A stretch of 64,000 nucleotides of DNA from an uncultured Oscillospiraceae bacterium. Its GTDB lineage: Bacteria > Bacillota > Clostridia > Oscillospirales > Oscillospiraceae. The notes under the pieces were generated by a model that saw only the letters and a list, made by a program, of their open reading frames with translations, made no database searches and was not told the origin of the DNA. Below are positions 7,851 to 15,484 of this stretch, piece by piece (positions within the stretch are counted from its first letter, which is position 1; every line of letters starts with the position of its first letter). Both the position numbers and the translations under genes were made by a program. Location of the stretch: contig CAJTWF010000009.1 of NCBI GenBank assembly GCA_910579965.1, positions 1-64,000 on the forward strand, written 5' to 3'.

Positions 7851-9269
7851 TCAGGTATTTTTCCGGCTGATGGGCTGGCGCACCAGCAGCCGGCCCAGAG
7901 CCTTTCCGTCAAAGGGGCAGACGGGATACAGGTACCCCCGGCCGAGGATCGGCTTTGTGGTGGCCAGCATCACCAGCAGCCCCACCGTCCCCAGGACCAG
8001 ACCCCACCCGTCCAGCAGGGCCACCAATATGAGAAACAGCATCCGCACCAGCTTCAGGGCGTAGCCCAGCTCGAAGCTGGGCTGGGCAAAGTTGGCGATC
8101 GCCACAAAGGCCATATACACCAGCACCTCCGGCACCAGCCACCGGGCCTGGACCGCAAAGTCGCCCAGGATCAGCGCCCCCAGCATACTGAAGGAGTTGC
8201 TCAGCGCGTCCGGCGTGTTGAGGCTGGCCAGCTTGAGCAGATCCACCACAAAATCCAGCAGCAGCAGCTGCAGCAGCAGCGGCACGCTCCCCGGCTTTTC
8301 CGGCACGATGAAGGCCAGGGCCTCCGGCACCCGGGACGCGTCCTTCACCAGCAGATACCACACCGGCGTGATGAACAGGGCCAGCAGCATCACGATAATC
8401 CGCAGATACCGCAGGTAGGTCCCCACCAGAGGCGGGAAGTAGTAGTCGTTGGCCTCCTCCATGAAGTCGAAGAGAGAGGTGGGCATGAGCATCACGGAGG
8501 GGGAGTTGTCCACCAGGAGCACGATGTCCCCCTCCATGATGCAGGCTGTGGCCGTGTCCGGCCGCTCGGTGTAGCGGACCTTGGGGAAGGGGTTGTACCA
8601 CTGGGGCTTCACGATGGCCTCGGCCACGCTCTCCTGGCTCATGGCGATGGACCCCACGTCGATGGCGTCCAGCTTCCGGCGCAGGGTCTCCAGGTCCGTC
8701 TCGCTGGCCTGGCCCTCCATGTAGGCCAGCACCACGTCCGTCCGGCTCCTGCCGCCCACCTTGTGGTTCTCCAGGGTCAGGCGGGGATCCCGGATGCGGC
8801 GGCGGAGCAGGGCCGTGTTCTGCACCAGGGTCTCGGTAAAGCCGTCGTGGCTGCCCCGGAGGACCTTGCCGTCGCTGGGCTCCTCCACGCCCCGGCCCGG
8901 AAACTTCTTCGCGTCGATCATGGCGCAGCGGTCAAAGCCCTCCAGCAGCAGGATGGTCTTGCCCAGAAACGCGCCGGTGAGGATGTTGTTCAGGTTGTTC
9001 TCGCAGTCCACCTCGCAGAAGGTGACGCAGCGGTCAATAAACTCCTGCATGTTCTTCGCGCCCTTGCCCAACTGGGCCCCCCGGCCCAGCAGAAAGGAGG
9101 TGATGCGCTCGATCACCCCGTCGTCGCCATAGCCGTCGATGACGTACAGCCGCCCCTTCCACTGGCCGATATACAGGTCCCGGCTGATCACGTCGTAGTT
9201 GCGGCCCACACCCAGAAGGGCGTCCAGGGCCTGCTGGTTCTCCTCCAGCCTGGTGGTTAATTGTTCCAT
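7851..9269 (-). CDS. GerA-family spore germination protein, SpoVAF-like
   Basis: A 472-residue member of the GerA family of spore germination membrane proteins. The soluble N-terminal half (to about residue 290) includes GYGDDGVIERI and the conserved ALLRRRIRDPRLTLE. A C-terminal domain with about five membrane helices follows, with NDYYFPPLVGTYLRYLRII at the junction. The FMEEANDYYF wording favours the SpoVAF branch, which sits in the spore inner membrane and forms a channel complex with a small partner. No spoVA operon or gerB/gerC gene is adjacent. The start at 9269 has a GGAGGGAGAG site and a sigma-G promoter upstream, so forespore expression is expected. Confidence 0.85.
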   Translation of the reverse strand: MEQLTTRLEENQQALDALLGVGRNYDVISRDLYIGQWKGRLYVIDGYGDDGVIERITSFLLGRGAQLGKGAKNMQEFIDRCVTFCEVDCENNLNNILTGAFLGKTILLLEGFDRCAMIDAKKFPGRGVEEPSDGKVLRGSHDGFTETLVQNTALLRRRIRDPRLTLENHKVGGRSRTDVVLAYMEGQASETDLETLRRKLDAIDVGSIAMSQESVAEAIVKPQWYNPFPKVRYTERPDTATACIMEGDIVLLVDNSPSVMLMPTSLFDFMEEANDYYFPPLVGTYLRYLRIIVMLLALFITPVWYLLVKDASRVPEALAFIVPEKPGSVPLLLQLLLLDFVVDLLKLASLNTPDALSNSFSMLGALILGDFAVQARWLVPEVLVYMAFVAIANFAQPSFELGYALKLVRMLFLILVALLDGWGLVLGTVGLLVMLATTKPILGRGYLYPVCPFDGKALGRLLVRQPISRKNT

Positions 9270-9297
9270 ACTCTCCCTCCAACCGCGTTGTTGGGAG

Positions 9298-9327
9298 TAG
9301 TATGGGCAGTTTTACCCGGGTCCATTC
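9298..9327 (-). promoter_or_regulatory. Sigma-G-type promoter of the SpoVAF-like gene
   Basis: On the minus strand GAATG (9327-9323) is followed after 18 bases by CATACTA (9304-9298). This fits the sigma-G consensus GHATR, 17-18 bases, CATWHTA. It lies 29 bases before the start codon. Confidence 0.7.
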
Positions 9328-9359
9328 GTAATTTTTTGTGTTCACCCGTTTCATTGACC

Positions 9360-9394
9360 AGGCGCTGTGCTCCCGGCGGGGCGGCACAGCGCCT
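9360..9394 (-). terminator. Hairpin ending the ECF sigma operon
   Basis: An 11-base stem AGGCGCTGTGC/GCACAGCGCCT with a GC-rich loop lies 20 bases past the stop of the zinc-ribbon gene. A T run is missing. Confidence 0.5.
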
Positions 9395-9414
9395 AGCTGT
9401 ATTACTGGATTGTA

Positions 9415-10305
9415 TTACTGGATATAAATTTCTGAAACTGTATCTTCCACGCCGTTGATCTGCAATCTGACATGGACCTCTCCGTTCTCAAATGCACACA
9501 GCGGATATTCCAGCGGCTGGGGCAGATTGGTAACATCCATTGATTTTACGGTATCTCCCTGCACCAGCCACAGGATCAGCGCCGCTCCATCCGGCACTGT
9601 GCCGCAGGAAATATCCGCCCGGAGCAGCTGGGCATCCGCGTCCTCGATCGTCATATTCTGTTCCTTCACAAATCCCTGGCTGGCACGCCTGAAGTCCAGC
9701 TTCCAGACGCCATCCTGACAGGCGCTGTAATTCATGCTGATTGTGCCCAGGTTCCATACGCGGTCATCGGAGGCGGCGTCTGTGTTCACGCCCTTTCCAG
9801 CGGCCGCGCTGACGATAAAGCCCGTCAGGCATACCAGCATAAGCGCCATGCTCACAATACCGGCGGCAATCCACGCCAGGCGGCGCGTTCCCTGTTTTTC
9901 CATAATACGTGTTTCCTCCTTTTCAATATGCGCACCGCATTCCTCGCAGTAGTTTGCCTTGGCGGAGATGCGCTGTCCGCAGGCGGGACAGGTGGTTTTG
10001 ATCTCTGAACGGCGCAGAAAGTAGATCAGCAGTCCGATAAAGGGCGTGGCGGCAAAAACCACAATCGCCCACAGCACCGGGTCATCGCCCCGCTCCTTAC
10101 AGTCCTGGTACACCCATGCCGCAAACAGGGCGGAGGTACACAGCGCAAACAGGATGAAGCCAAGAAGCAGGACCGGAAGCAGCATGGAGAGGCCGCTGAA
10201 GCCATCGCTTTTTAGAAAGTACAGACCAAACCGCACAAAGAGAAGCAGCAGGATTACCGGGATGCCAATATACAGCGGAAGCCGGTTCTTTTTTGCCTGA
10301 TTCAT
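9415..10305 (-). CDS. Membrane protein with zinc ribbon
   Basis: A 296-residue protein with three N-terminal membrane segments (about 10-30, 38-65, 76-96), a cytosolic zinc ribbon CPACG...CEECG at about 104-123, a fourth segment (about 143-165) and an extracytoplasmic C-terminal domain with no recognised motif. The stretch AAWVYQDCKERGDDPVLW followed by a membrane helix resembles the PLDc_N-type small membrane domain. Its start overlaps the preceding gene by 4 bases (ATGA), and it is the third gene of the sigma-factor operon. A role in sensing for, or as output of, that sigma factor is inference. Confidence 0.6.
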   Translation of the reverse strand: MNQAKKNRLPLYIGIPVILLLLFVRFGLYFLKSDGFSGLSMLLPVLLLGFILFALCTSALFAAWVYQDCKERGDDPVLWAIVVFAATPFIGLLIYFLRRSEIKTTCPACGQRISAKANYCEECGAHIEKEETRIMEKQGTRRLAWIAAGIVSMALMLVCLTGFIVSAAAGKGVNTDAASDDRVWNLGTISMNYSACQDGVWKLDFRRASQGFVKEQNMTIEDADAQLLRADISCGTVPDGAALILWLVQGDTVKSMDVTNLPQPLEYPLCAFENGEVHVRLQINGVEDTVSEIYIQ

Positions 10306-10679
10306 GCCAATACCCCCCTTTTCGCAATGCGGATGGTGAAGTCCTCTCTGATGTTCGCTCTTTTTACGCCCACTATGGTCAGCAGTATGCCGGCCACCCC
10401 GGCATAGCAGCAGACGCCGGCGGCCAGGTAGGATACATACCTATTTTCAACCATCATCAGGGCGGCCAGCGCCAGCAGGAAAAAGGTTATCCCATTGAGA
10501 ACCATCGGCAGATACCAGAGGGATACCTGATGGGCGGCAGGCCGCTTTCGCAGGAGGGCCTCCTGCTGATACAGCGCCGCTTTGAGCCGGAGATTCAGCT
10601 CCGGGGCGGGCGCGTCCGTCATTTTCATAGAGGCCCGGATCAAGTCCTCTATTTCCGCGTTCAAGCGTTTATCCCTCAT
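10302..10679 (-). CDS. Two-helix membrane protein, probable anti-sigma partner
   Basis: A 125-residue protein with a soluble N-terminal half (MRDKRLNAEIEDLIRASM...) and two membrane helices in the C-terminal half. The start at 10679 is chosen because GGAGG lies 9 bases upstream; the ATG at 10688 abuts that site too closely. It overlaps the sigma gene by 11 bases. Position directly after an ECF sigma factor and topology with a cytosolic N-terminus suggest an anti-sigma factor, but no zinc-binding HxxxCxxC motif is visible, so this is inference from context. Confidence 0.55.
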   Translation of the reverse strand: MRDKRLNAEIEDLIRASMKMTDAPAPELNLRLKAALYQQEALLRKRPAAHQVSLWYLPMVLNGITFFLLALAALMMVENRYVSYLAAGVCCYAGVAGILLTIVGVKRANIREDFTIRIAKRGVLA

Positions 10680-11193
10680 AACCTGCATCCTCCAATCTTT
10701 TTTTCATCAGGCTTCTGCCCTTGAACAGCCGGCTCTTCACGGTGCCGGGCGGCTTCCTGATAATCGCCGCGATCTGCTCTATGGAGCAGTCGGAGAGGTA
10801 GTATAGCAGCAGCGGCACTTGAAATTTTTCCGGCAGAGCCCCCATGATCTGGCGGACCTCCTCGGCCAGCTCCTTCTGAACATAGCTCTCCTCCACACTC
10901 TCCTCGACGCGCAGCGCCGTCTCCGCCGCATCCTCAAAATTGCTGCAGGGGGCGATCCTGCTTCGGCGCGCCTGCTTTCTTCTGTCGCTTTTCCAGAGGT
11001 TATGCGCCAAGGAGAAAAACAGCGCCTTCGGGTTTTTCTCCCAGTCCAGGGTCCGCTCTGTTTCCAGCGCTTTCAGGAAGGTCTGCTGGTACAAGTCCTC
11101 GGCGTCCGCCCTGTCCGCGCAGAGCTTCAGGCAGAATCGGTATATATCTGTACCAAAATCATCAATACATCTCTCTATTTCTCTTGCATCCAC
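10669..11193 (-). CDS. ECF-type RNA polymerase sigma factor
   Basis: A 174-residue extracytoplasmic-function sigma factor. Region 2 covers about residues 10-75 (YRFCLKLCADRADAEDLYQQTFLKAL, then the region 2.4-like FFSLAHNLWKSDRRKQ). Region 4 covers about 115-168 (LPEKFQVPLLLYYLSDCSIEQIAAIIRKPPGTVKSRLFKGR), a clear helix-turn-helix for -35 recognition. The start is GTG at 11193 with GGGAGGTG 6 bases before it. It is the first gene of a coupled operon with two membrane proteins. The target promoters and inducing signal are unknown; no clear autoregulatory site was identified. Confidence 0.85.
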   Translation of the reverse strand: MDAREIERCIDDFGTDIYRFCLKLCADRADAEDLYQQTFLKALETERTLDWEKNPKALFFSLAHNLWKSDRRKQARRSRIAPCSNFEDAAETALRVEESVEESYVQKELAEEVRQIMGALPEKFQVPLLLYYLSDCSIEQIAAIIRKPPGTVKSRLFKGRSLMKKRLEDAGYEG

Positions 11194-11271
11194 GCTTTCA
11201 CCTCCCGCGCCTGTTCACCCTATATTCGCCGCGGCCCTGCGCGCGGTTCATTTTTCCTGTTAAAATTTCTC

Positions 11272-11312
11272 AAAAAAACCGGGAGCGAAAATGAGACATT
11301 CTCGCTCCCGGT
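11272..11312 (-). terminator. Rho-independent terminator of the ABC transporter operon
   Basis: On the minus strand ACCGGGAGCGA...TCGCTCCCGGT forms an 11-base stem directly followed by seven T residues. It lies 71 bases past the stop at 11383. Confidence 0.9.
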
Positions 11313-11382
11313 GGTCCTATTCGTCAAGGGCGGCCTGCGCAGACGCGCTCTCCGCCGGCCGGTCTGTCCGGCCAACGCCTGC

Positions 11383-12801
11383 TCATGGGCGAAAGGCCGC
11401 CTCCTCCACCCGGCCGTCGAACAGATGCCGGTAGTAGCCCTCCTGCCAGTTCTCCCAGTCCCGGGCGGGGACGTACTCATAGAATCCGGCGAATTGCAGG
11501 CCCTCCCCGGTCCACACCGCCGCGCCGAAGCCCATGGGCTGCCTCGTACCGCTCTCCTGGTCCATCCGGCCCTGGATGAAGCCCGCCAGGGCCAGCCGCT
11601 CACCGTCCCAGGCCAGCCGGGACCAGGAGGAGAACATCTCCGTCATGGGCCAGGACAGCCCCAGCTTCCCGGAGAGGACCTGAGAGAGGACCCCCGCCTC
11701 CTCCCGGAGCAGGACAAAATCGTCCTCGCTGTTCCCGTAGACCATGTACAGGGCGCTCTGGTCCATGTGGTCTACCCACTCCTCCGGCCCCAGGTCCATC
11801 AGCTCCAGTCGCTGAACCGTCTCCCCGGTATGGGGATCAACCGTGGTCAGGACCAGTCTGCCCGCCTCCCGGGTGTACAGCATCAGCAGGCTCCCGTCCT
11901 GGTTCCAGGTAAAGTTGATCAGATCGTCCGCCGCTGCCAGCGCGAGGGGATAGAGCAGGCGGATATGGTCCAGATCCGGGGTCAGGCGGTCCTCCTTCTC
12001 CAGCAGAGGGACCATGTGGATCCCCGCCGCCACCTGGTCCGGCGCCTCTTGAGAGGGAATGACCGGCAGGTACAGCGCCTCTCCGGAGGCCACGCCCAAG
12101 AAGGACATGGGGGCGAACTGCTCTGCGGCCTCCGTCTCCTCGCAGGTGATCTCCACCAGCTCCCCCGCCTCGTTCCGCTCCGCTGTCACCGTGACCGTAG
12201 CCTCCGGCGGCACCGGAATCCGGAAATAGTCGTTCACCTTCTGCCACTCCTCCCTGTCCAGGGTGCGGCCGCTGCCCCGCCAGGAGGTGGAGTAGATGGG
12301 CCCCTCCGGCGTCCACGCCTCCAGGGCCAGGGGGTAGCAGTCGTAGTAGTCCGCCAGACGCAGGGTCTCCGTCCGCTTCTCCCCGGGGGCGGTGCGGCTG
12401 GCCGCGTCCATGGCTGGCCTGACCATGTACTCATACTCCGCGTCACGCTGATCGTCCTCCGCAACCCGTCCAGACATGCTGAAGTTGAGGGGCGCCGGGT
12501 AGAGCTGGGCGGTGTACTCCGGCGGTATCTCCCAATAGTGCCGGCCGGTAAAGAACTGGAACTCCGTCTCCGGCGCGATGTCGCCGCCCAGGGTCAGCGC
12601 CACGTCCCAGCGGAGGTGGTGGGAGTCGTCGTAGACGCTGCAGGCGATCTCCAGGCCCTGGGCGGCGGACCGGTCCCCGGCCAGGACGGTCTCCCGGATC
12701 TCCACCTTGTCCTCCGTCCAGCCCAGGGCCAGGTGGGCGCACACCAGCACCGCCAGGGACAGACAGAACACCGCCCCCAGCCGGGTCAGATTCTTTTTCA
12801 C
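11383..12801 (-). CDS. Secreted or membrane-anchored protein of unknown function, last gene of the ABC operon
   Basis: A 472-residue protein with an N-terminal hydrophobic segment (about residues 8-27) that could be a signal peptide or anchor; no lipobox is seen. The remainder is acidic and rich in beta-prone stretches with repeated W/Y-containing motifs, possibly beta-propeller-like (for example TREAGRLVLTTVDPHTGETVQ), but I do not recognise a family. Its start overlaps the ATPase stop by 4 bases, so it is co-translated with the transporter. It may be an extracellular sensor or accessory subunit; this is inference from context. Confidence 0.6.
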   Translation of the reverse strand: MKKNLTRLGAVFCLSLAVLVCAHLALGWTEDKVEIRETVLAGDRSAAQGLEIACSVYDDSHHLRWDVALTLGGDIAPETEFQFFTGRHYWEIPPEYTAQLYPAPLNFSMSGRVAEDDQRDAEYEYMVRPAMDAASRTAPGEKRTETLRLADYYDCYPLALEAWTPEGPIYSTSWRGSGRTLDREEWQKVNDYFRIPVPPEATVTVTAERNEAGELVEITCEETEAAEQFAPMSFLGVASGEALYLPVIPSQEAPDQVAAGIHMVPLLEKEDRLTPDLDHIRLLYPLALAAADDLINFTWNQDGSLLMLYTREAGRLVLTTVDPHTGETVQRLELMDLGPEEWVDHMDQSALYMVYGNSEDDFVLLREEAGVLSQVLSGKLGLSWPMTEMFSSWSRLAWDGERLALAGFIQGRMDQESGTRQPMGFGAAVWTGEGLQFAGFYEYVPARDWENWQEGYYRHLFDGRVEEAAFRP

Positions 12802-13559
12802 GGCGTTTCCTCCTCCCCCTCCTCCGTGAGCCGGTCCAGGGCCCGGCTCACCCGATCCGGCTCATAGCCATAGGCGGACTTGACAAAGGCCATCAGGTCC
12901 ATGCCCCGCTCCTCCAGCTCCAGCACGGACGTGTCCCCCACCACCGCGCCGCCCCGCAGCAGCACCGCCCGGCCCACGAAGTGCTCCACCTCCTCCAGCA
13001 GGTGGGTGGAGAGCACCACGGTCTCCGTGGGCTCCAGGATGCCCAGCAGGACCTTGTAGAAGTCCTCCCGGTTGAACACGTCGTTGCCCGCAAAGGGCTC
13101 GTCCATGAGGATGTAGTCCGCCCCCTGGGACAGGGCCAGGATCACCTCAAACTGGTTCTTTTGGCCGGTGGAAAAGCTCCCGGGGGCCTTACCCATGGGC
13201 AGCCGGAAGAAGTCCATCAGGGCCTGGAACCGCTTCTCCCGCCAGCGGGGGAAGTGCTCCCGGTAGAAGTCCCGGTGGCCCGCCGGGGTGAGATGGGGGA
13301 AGAAGGAGTGCTCACAGGTGGCGAAGGAGAGGCGGGCGATGTTCGCCCGTGTCACCGGCTCCCCGTCCAGGGTGATGGTCCCCGTGTATCCCAGCAGGCC
13401 CAGGACGCATTTGAGCAGGGTGGTCTTGCCCGCGCCGTTCTCCCCAAAGAGGCCCACCAGCTCCCCCTGACCGACGGACAGGTCCACGCCGTTCAGGGCG
13501 GGTTTGGCGCTCACGCCGGGTATGCCGTACACCTTTTGCAGATTCTTGATTTCCAACAT
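12798..13559 (-). CDS. ABC transporter ATP-binding protein
   Basis: A 253-residue ATPase with Walker A GENGAGKTT (39-47), Walker B YILMDEP (149-155) and the H-loop His186. The signature motif is FSTGQ (129-133) in place of LSGGQ and the Q-loop position looks to be Glu83 in ATCEHS, both deviations common in the YtrB/BcrA-like drug-resistance or envelope-stress ATPases. It serves the two permease proteins encoded just upstream. Fourteen bases separate it from the preceding permease. It probably exports or senses an antibiotic or envelope-active compound under GntR control, by analogy with ytr operons. Confidence 0.85.
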   Translation of the reverse strand: MLEIKNLQKVYGIPGVSAKPALNGVDLSVGQGELVGLFGENGAGKTTLLKCVLGLLGYTGTITLDGEPVTRANIARLSFATCEHSFFPHLTPAGHRDFYREHFPRWREKRFQALMDFFRLPMGKAPGSFSTGQKNQFEVILALSQGADYILMDEPFAGNDVFNREDFYKVLLGILEPTETVVLSTHLLEEVEHFVGRAVLLRGGAVVGDTSVLELEERGMDLMAFVKSAYGYEPDRVSRALDRLTEEGEEETP

Positions 13560-13573
13560 GGCTCAACCCTCCT

Positions 13574-14065
13574 CTATTCGTAAAACATCCTGTGGAGCGT
13601 CCAGTACCAGCGCCCCTGGCTGTCCGTATCAATGAGCGCGTAGGTCTCATACAGCCAGAAGTAGAGGACGCTCAGTCCCAGGGTCAGGATCAGCACAGCC
13701 GCCAGCCCCGTCAGGGGCAGGGTCAGGCACCGCCGCCACAGCTCCCCCCGATCCGGCAGGCGGCGCATGAGGTAGATGCTCCGGCTCTCCTGGTAGTGGG
13801 AGAGGAGGTGGACCAGGGCCAAAGCCACCATCCACCCGGCCAGCAGGGCAAAGGGGATCAGGGCGCGGCGCAGGTGGCGGTCAAAGGGTTCAAAGGCCGC
13901 CCGCACCCACGTCAGCCGCTCATATTCCTGGAGAAAGGGGACCAGGAAGGCGGCGGCGTTCCACACCAGCCCCGCCGCCAGCCCGGCGGCCAGCCGCCCC
14001 GCCTCCCGCCGCCCGTTCATGCCCGGCGGAACCAGTCTGTCCCAGCGGATGGTCCGCTTCTTCAT
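13574..14065 (-). CDS. ABC transporter permease-like membrane protein (short)
   Basis: A 163-residue protein with three predicted membrane helices (about 27-45, 67-90, 117-140). It begins at the ATG at 14065, which overlaps the previous gene by 4 bases; the open frame upstream of that is a shadow. No catalytic motif is present. Size and position between another membrane protein and the ATPase suggest a half-size permease component of the GntR-regulated transporter. Confidence 0.65.
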   Translation of the reverse strand: MKKRTIRWDRLVPPGMNGRREAGRLAAGLAAGLVWNAAAFLVPFLQEYERLTWVRAAFEPFDRHLRRALIPFALLAGWMVALALVHLLSHYQESRSIYLMRRLPDRGELWRRCLTLPLTGLAAVLILTLGLSVLYFWLYETYALIDTDSQGRWYWTLHRMFYE

Positions 14066-14778
14066 TCCAGCCCCTCCTCTCCGTATGTCAGGGCCAGCAG
14101 GGCGTCCAGCCCCGCCAGGGCGGCGGCCCCCAGGCCCAGCCAGAGAAAACCGGTGAGCTCGCCCATGCCCCGGGAAAACAGGAACGCCGCCGCCGCTGCC
14201 ACAGTCCGGCCAAAGAGGGCCCGGCTGCCCCGGCGCATCCGCCAGGAGCACAGGCCGGTCTCCAGGCCCATGGCCGCCGCGAACAGGAGATTGCGCAGGT
14301 AGCCCGCCGTTTCCGCCAGGGGGAGCAGGCTGTGGAGGAAGGGGACCCGGTAGAAGGCCAGCAGCACCGTCTGGGCGCTGCGGTATGCGGGGCCCACAGC
14401 GGCCGCGTACCAGAGGCCCATACCCAGGCACACCGCCGTCTGGACCGCCCAGAGGAGCAGGAAGCAGACGGCCCCGAACAGGCTCTTCCAGGCCAGGGCC
14501 GCGCCCTCCGGCACCCGCAGGCGGCGGAGCGTACAGCCCACGGCCCTGCGCTCGTCCCCGCAGTGGGTCAGCAGGTGGAACAGGGCGATCCATCCACCCA
14601 GGAAGAGGAAGGGCACACCCTTGAGGACCTCCTCCATGGGCCGCTCCGGCAGCAGGTACAGCCACACGCCGAACACAATGGTCTCCAGGGCAGCCATGAG
14701 TCCCAGCAGGGCCAGGACCTTGCCCAGGCAGTTCTCCACCCACAGCCCCAGCAGGGAGAGGTGCTTATGTTGTCTCAT
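14062..14778 (-). CDS. ABC transporter permease-like membrane protein
   Basis: A 238-residue protein with about five to six hydrophobic segments (for example CLGKVLALLGLMAALETIVFGVWL near the N-terminus and LFGAVCFLLLWAVQTAVCLGMGLWY in the middle). The start at 14778 is favoured by AAGGAGGAG seven bases upstream, inside the gntR 3' end, giving a 14-base overlap. It is likely the main membrane subunit of the transporter. No family was recognised with certainty. Confidence 0.65.
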   Translation of the reverse strand: MRQHKHLSLLGLWVENCLGKVLALLGLMAALETIVFGVWLYLLPERPMEEVLKGVPFLFLGGWIALFHLLTHCGDERRAVGCTLRRLRVPEGAALAWKSLFGAVCFLLLWAVQTAVCLGMGLWYAAAVGPAYRSAQTVLLAFYRVPFLHSLLPLAETAGYLRNLLFAAAMGLETGLCSWRMRRGSRALFGRTVAAAAAFLFSRGMGELTGFLWLGLGAAALAGLDALLALTYGEEGLE

Positions 14779-15166
14779 CCTGTGTCTCCTCCTTTTCATC
14801 CCACAGCCGGCCCAGCAGGGCCATAGCCTCCTCCCGGCTGGCCCCGGTCTGGCGCAGGGCCTCCACCAGCCGCCGGGCCTCCTCCGTCAAAAGCTGGGTC
14901 CGGACGGCCTCGATCTCCGCCGGGCCCGCGGAGACGAAGCTCTTGGCCCCGGCATGGGAGGCGATGAGCCCCGCCTCCTCCAGAAGGCGGTAGGCCTTCT
15001 GCACAGTGTTGGGGTTCACCCCCAGCCGGGCGGACAGCACCCGCCGGGAGGGCAGCTCGTCTCCGGCGCAGATGGTCCCCGCCGCCAGCCCCCGCTGGAG
15101 ATAGCGGACAATCTGCTGATAGATGGGCCCGCCGTCCCCCAGGCGCAGTCCGTCAAAGGACACCAT
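14765..15166 (-). CDS. GntR-family transcriptional regulator, YtrA-type
   Basis: A 133-residue repressor with an N-terminal winged helix-turn-helix (about residues 10-75; IYQQIVRYLQRGLAAG, ELPSRRVLSARLGVNPNTVQKAYRLLEEAGL) and a short helical tail of about 45 residues, the layout of the YtrA subfamily. It heads the ABC operon. The ATG at 15166 has GGAGGGAGG in front; the only longer frame would begin at TTG 15196. A palindrome overlapping its promoter -10 suggests autorepression, relieved by an unknown envelope-active ligand as in ytr systems. Confidence 0.9.
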   Translation of the reverse strand: MVSFDGLRLGDGGPIYQQIVRYLQRGLAAGTICAGDELPSRRVLSARLGVNPNTVQKAYRLLEEAGLIASHAGAKSFVSAGPAEIEAVRTQLLTEEARRLVEALRQTGASREEAMALLGRLWDEKEETQDETT

Positions 15167-15210
15167 ATTCTGCCGCCTCCCTCCGCTGTTTTGCAAACTG
15201 TACTAGCTTT

Positions 15211-15233
15211 ATAATACAGTTTAACTGTATTAT
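15211..15233. promoter_or_regulatory. Probable operator of the GntR/YtrA-type regulator
   Basis: A perfect inverted repeat ATAATACAGT-TTA-ACTGTATTAT covers the promoter -10 and initiation region of the gntR-ABC operon. Binding here would block transcription. Confidence 0.75.
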
Positions 15234-15257
15234 ACACATAATACGGTTGCCTGTCAA
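15229..15257 (-). promoter_or_regulatory. Consensus promoter of the gntR-ABC operon
   Basis: On the minus strand TTGACA (15257-15252) and TATAAT (15234-15229) have a 17-base spacer, a perfect sigma-A match, suggesting a strong promoter kept off by the overlapping operator. Confidence 0.9.
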
Positions 15258-15311
15258 GGGGGGGCGGCGCAGAAAAACACAGAAATCAATTTTCCGAAAA
15301 ACGCATTTTCC

Positions 15312-15394
15312 TGTAGGGGCGAGCATCGCTCGCCCGCTCTAACGACACCCACCAGCGGTCCGAAAGAAGCGGGCGAGCAATGCTCGCCCCTACA
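15312..15394. repeat. Inverted-repeat intergenic element
   Basis: Two 27-base arms, 15312-15338 and 15368-15394, are inverted copies with one mismatch; each starts TGTAGGGGCGAGCAT at its outer edge and is itself internally palindromic (GGGCGAGCAtyGCTCGCCC). They flank 29 bases. This is the familiar GGGCGAGCA-type dispersed repeat of gut Clostridia. The rest of 15258-15484 contains only the terminator at 15444-15475. Confidence 0.8.
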
Positions 15395-15443
15395 CAAATC
15401 CCGAAAGGATCCATCTGCCGCTGTAAAAATGGATTTCCCTGGC

Positions 15444-15475
15444 AAAAAAACACCCCCGCCGTCCGGCGGGGGTGT
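15444..15475 (-). terminator. Rho-independent terminator after mal
   Basis: On the minus strand ACACCCCCGCC-GGAC-GGCGGGGGTGT is followed directly by a run of seven T residues. It ends the methylaspartate transcript 10 bases past the mal stop. Confidence 0.92.
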
Positions 15476-15484
15476 TTCACTTGC

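Noticed and set aside
7638..15394. CRISPR array
   Set aside because: The repeats at 7638-7745 and 15312-15394 are single inverted pairs, not regularly spaced direct repeats, and no cas gene is present.
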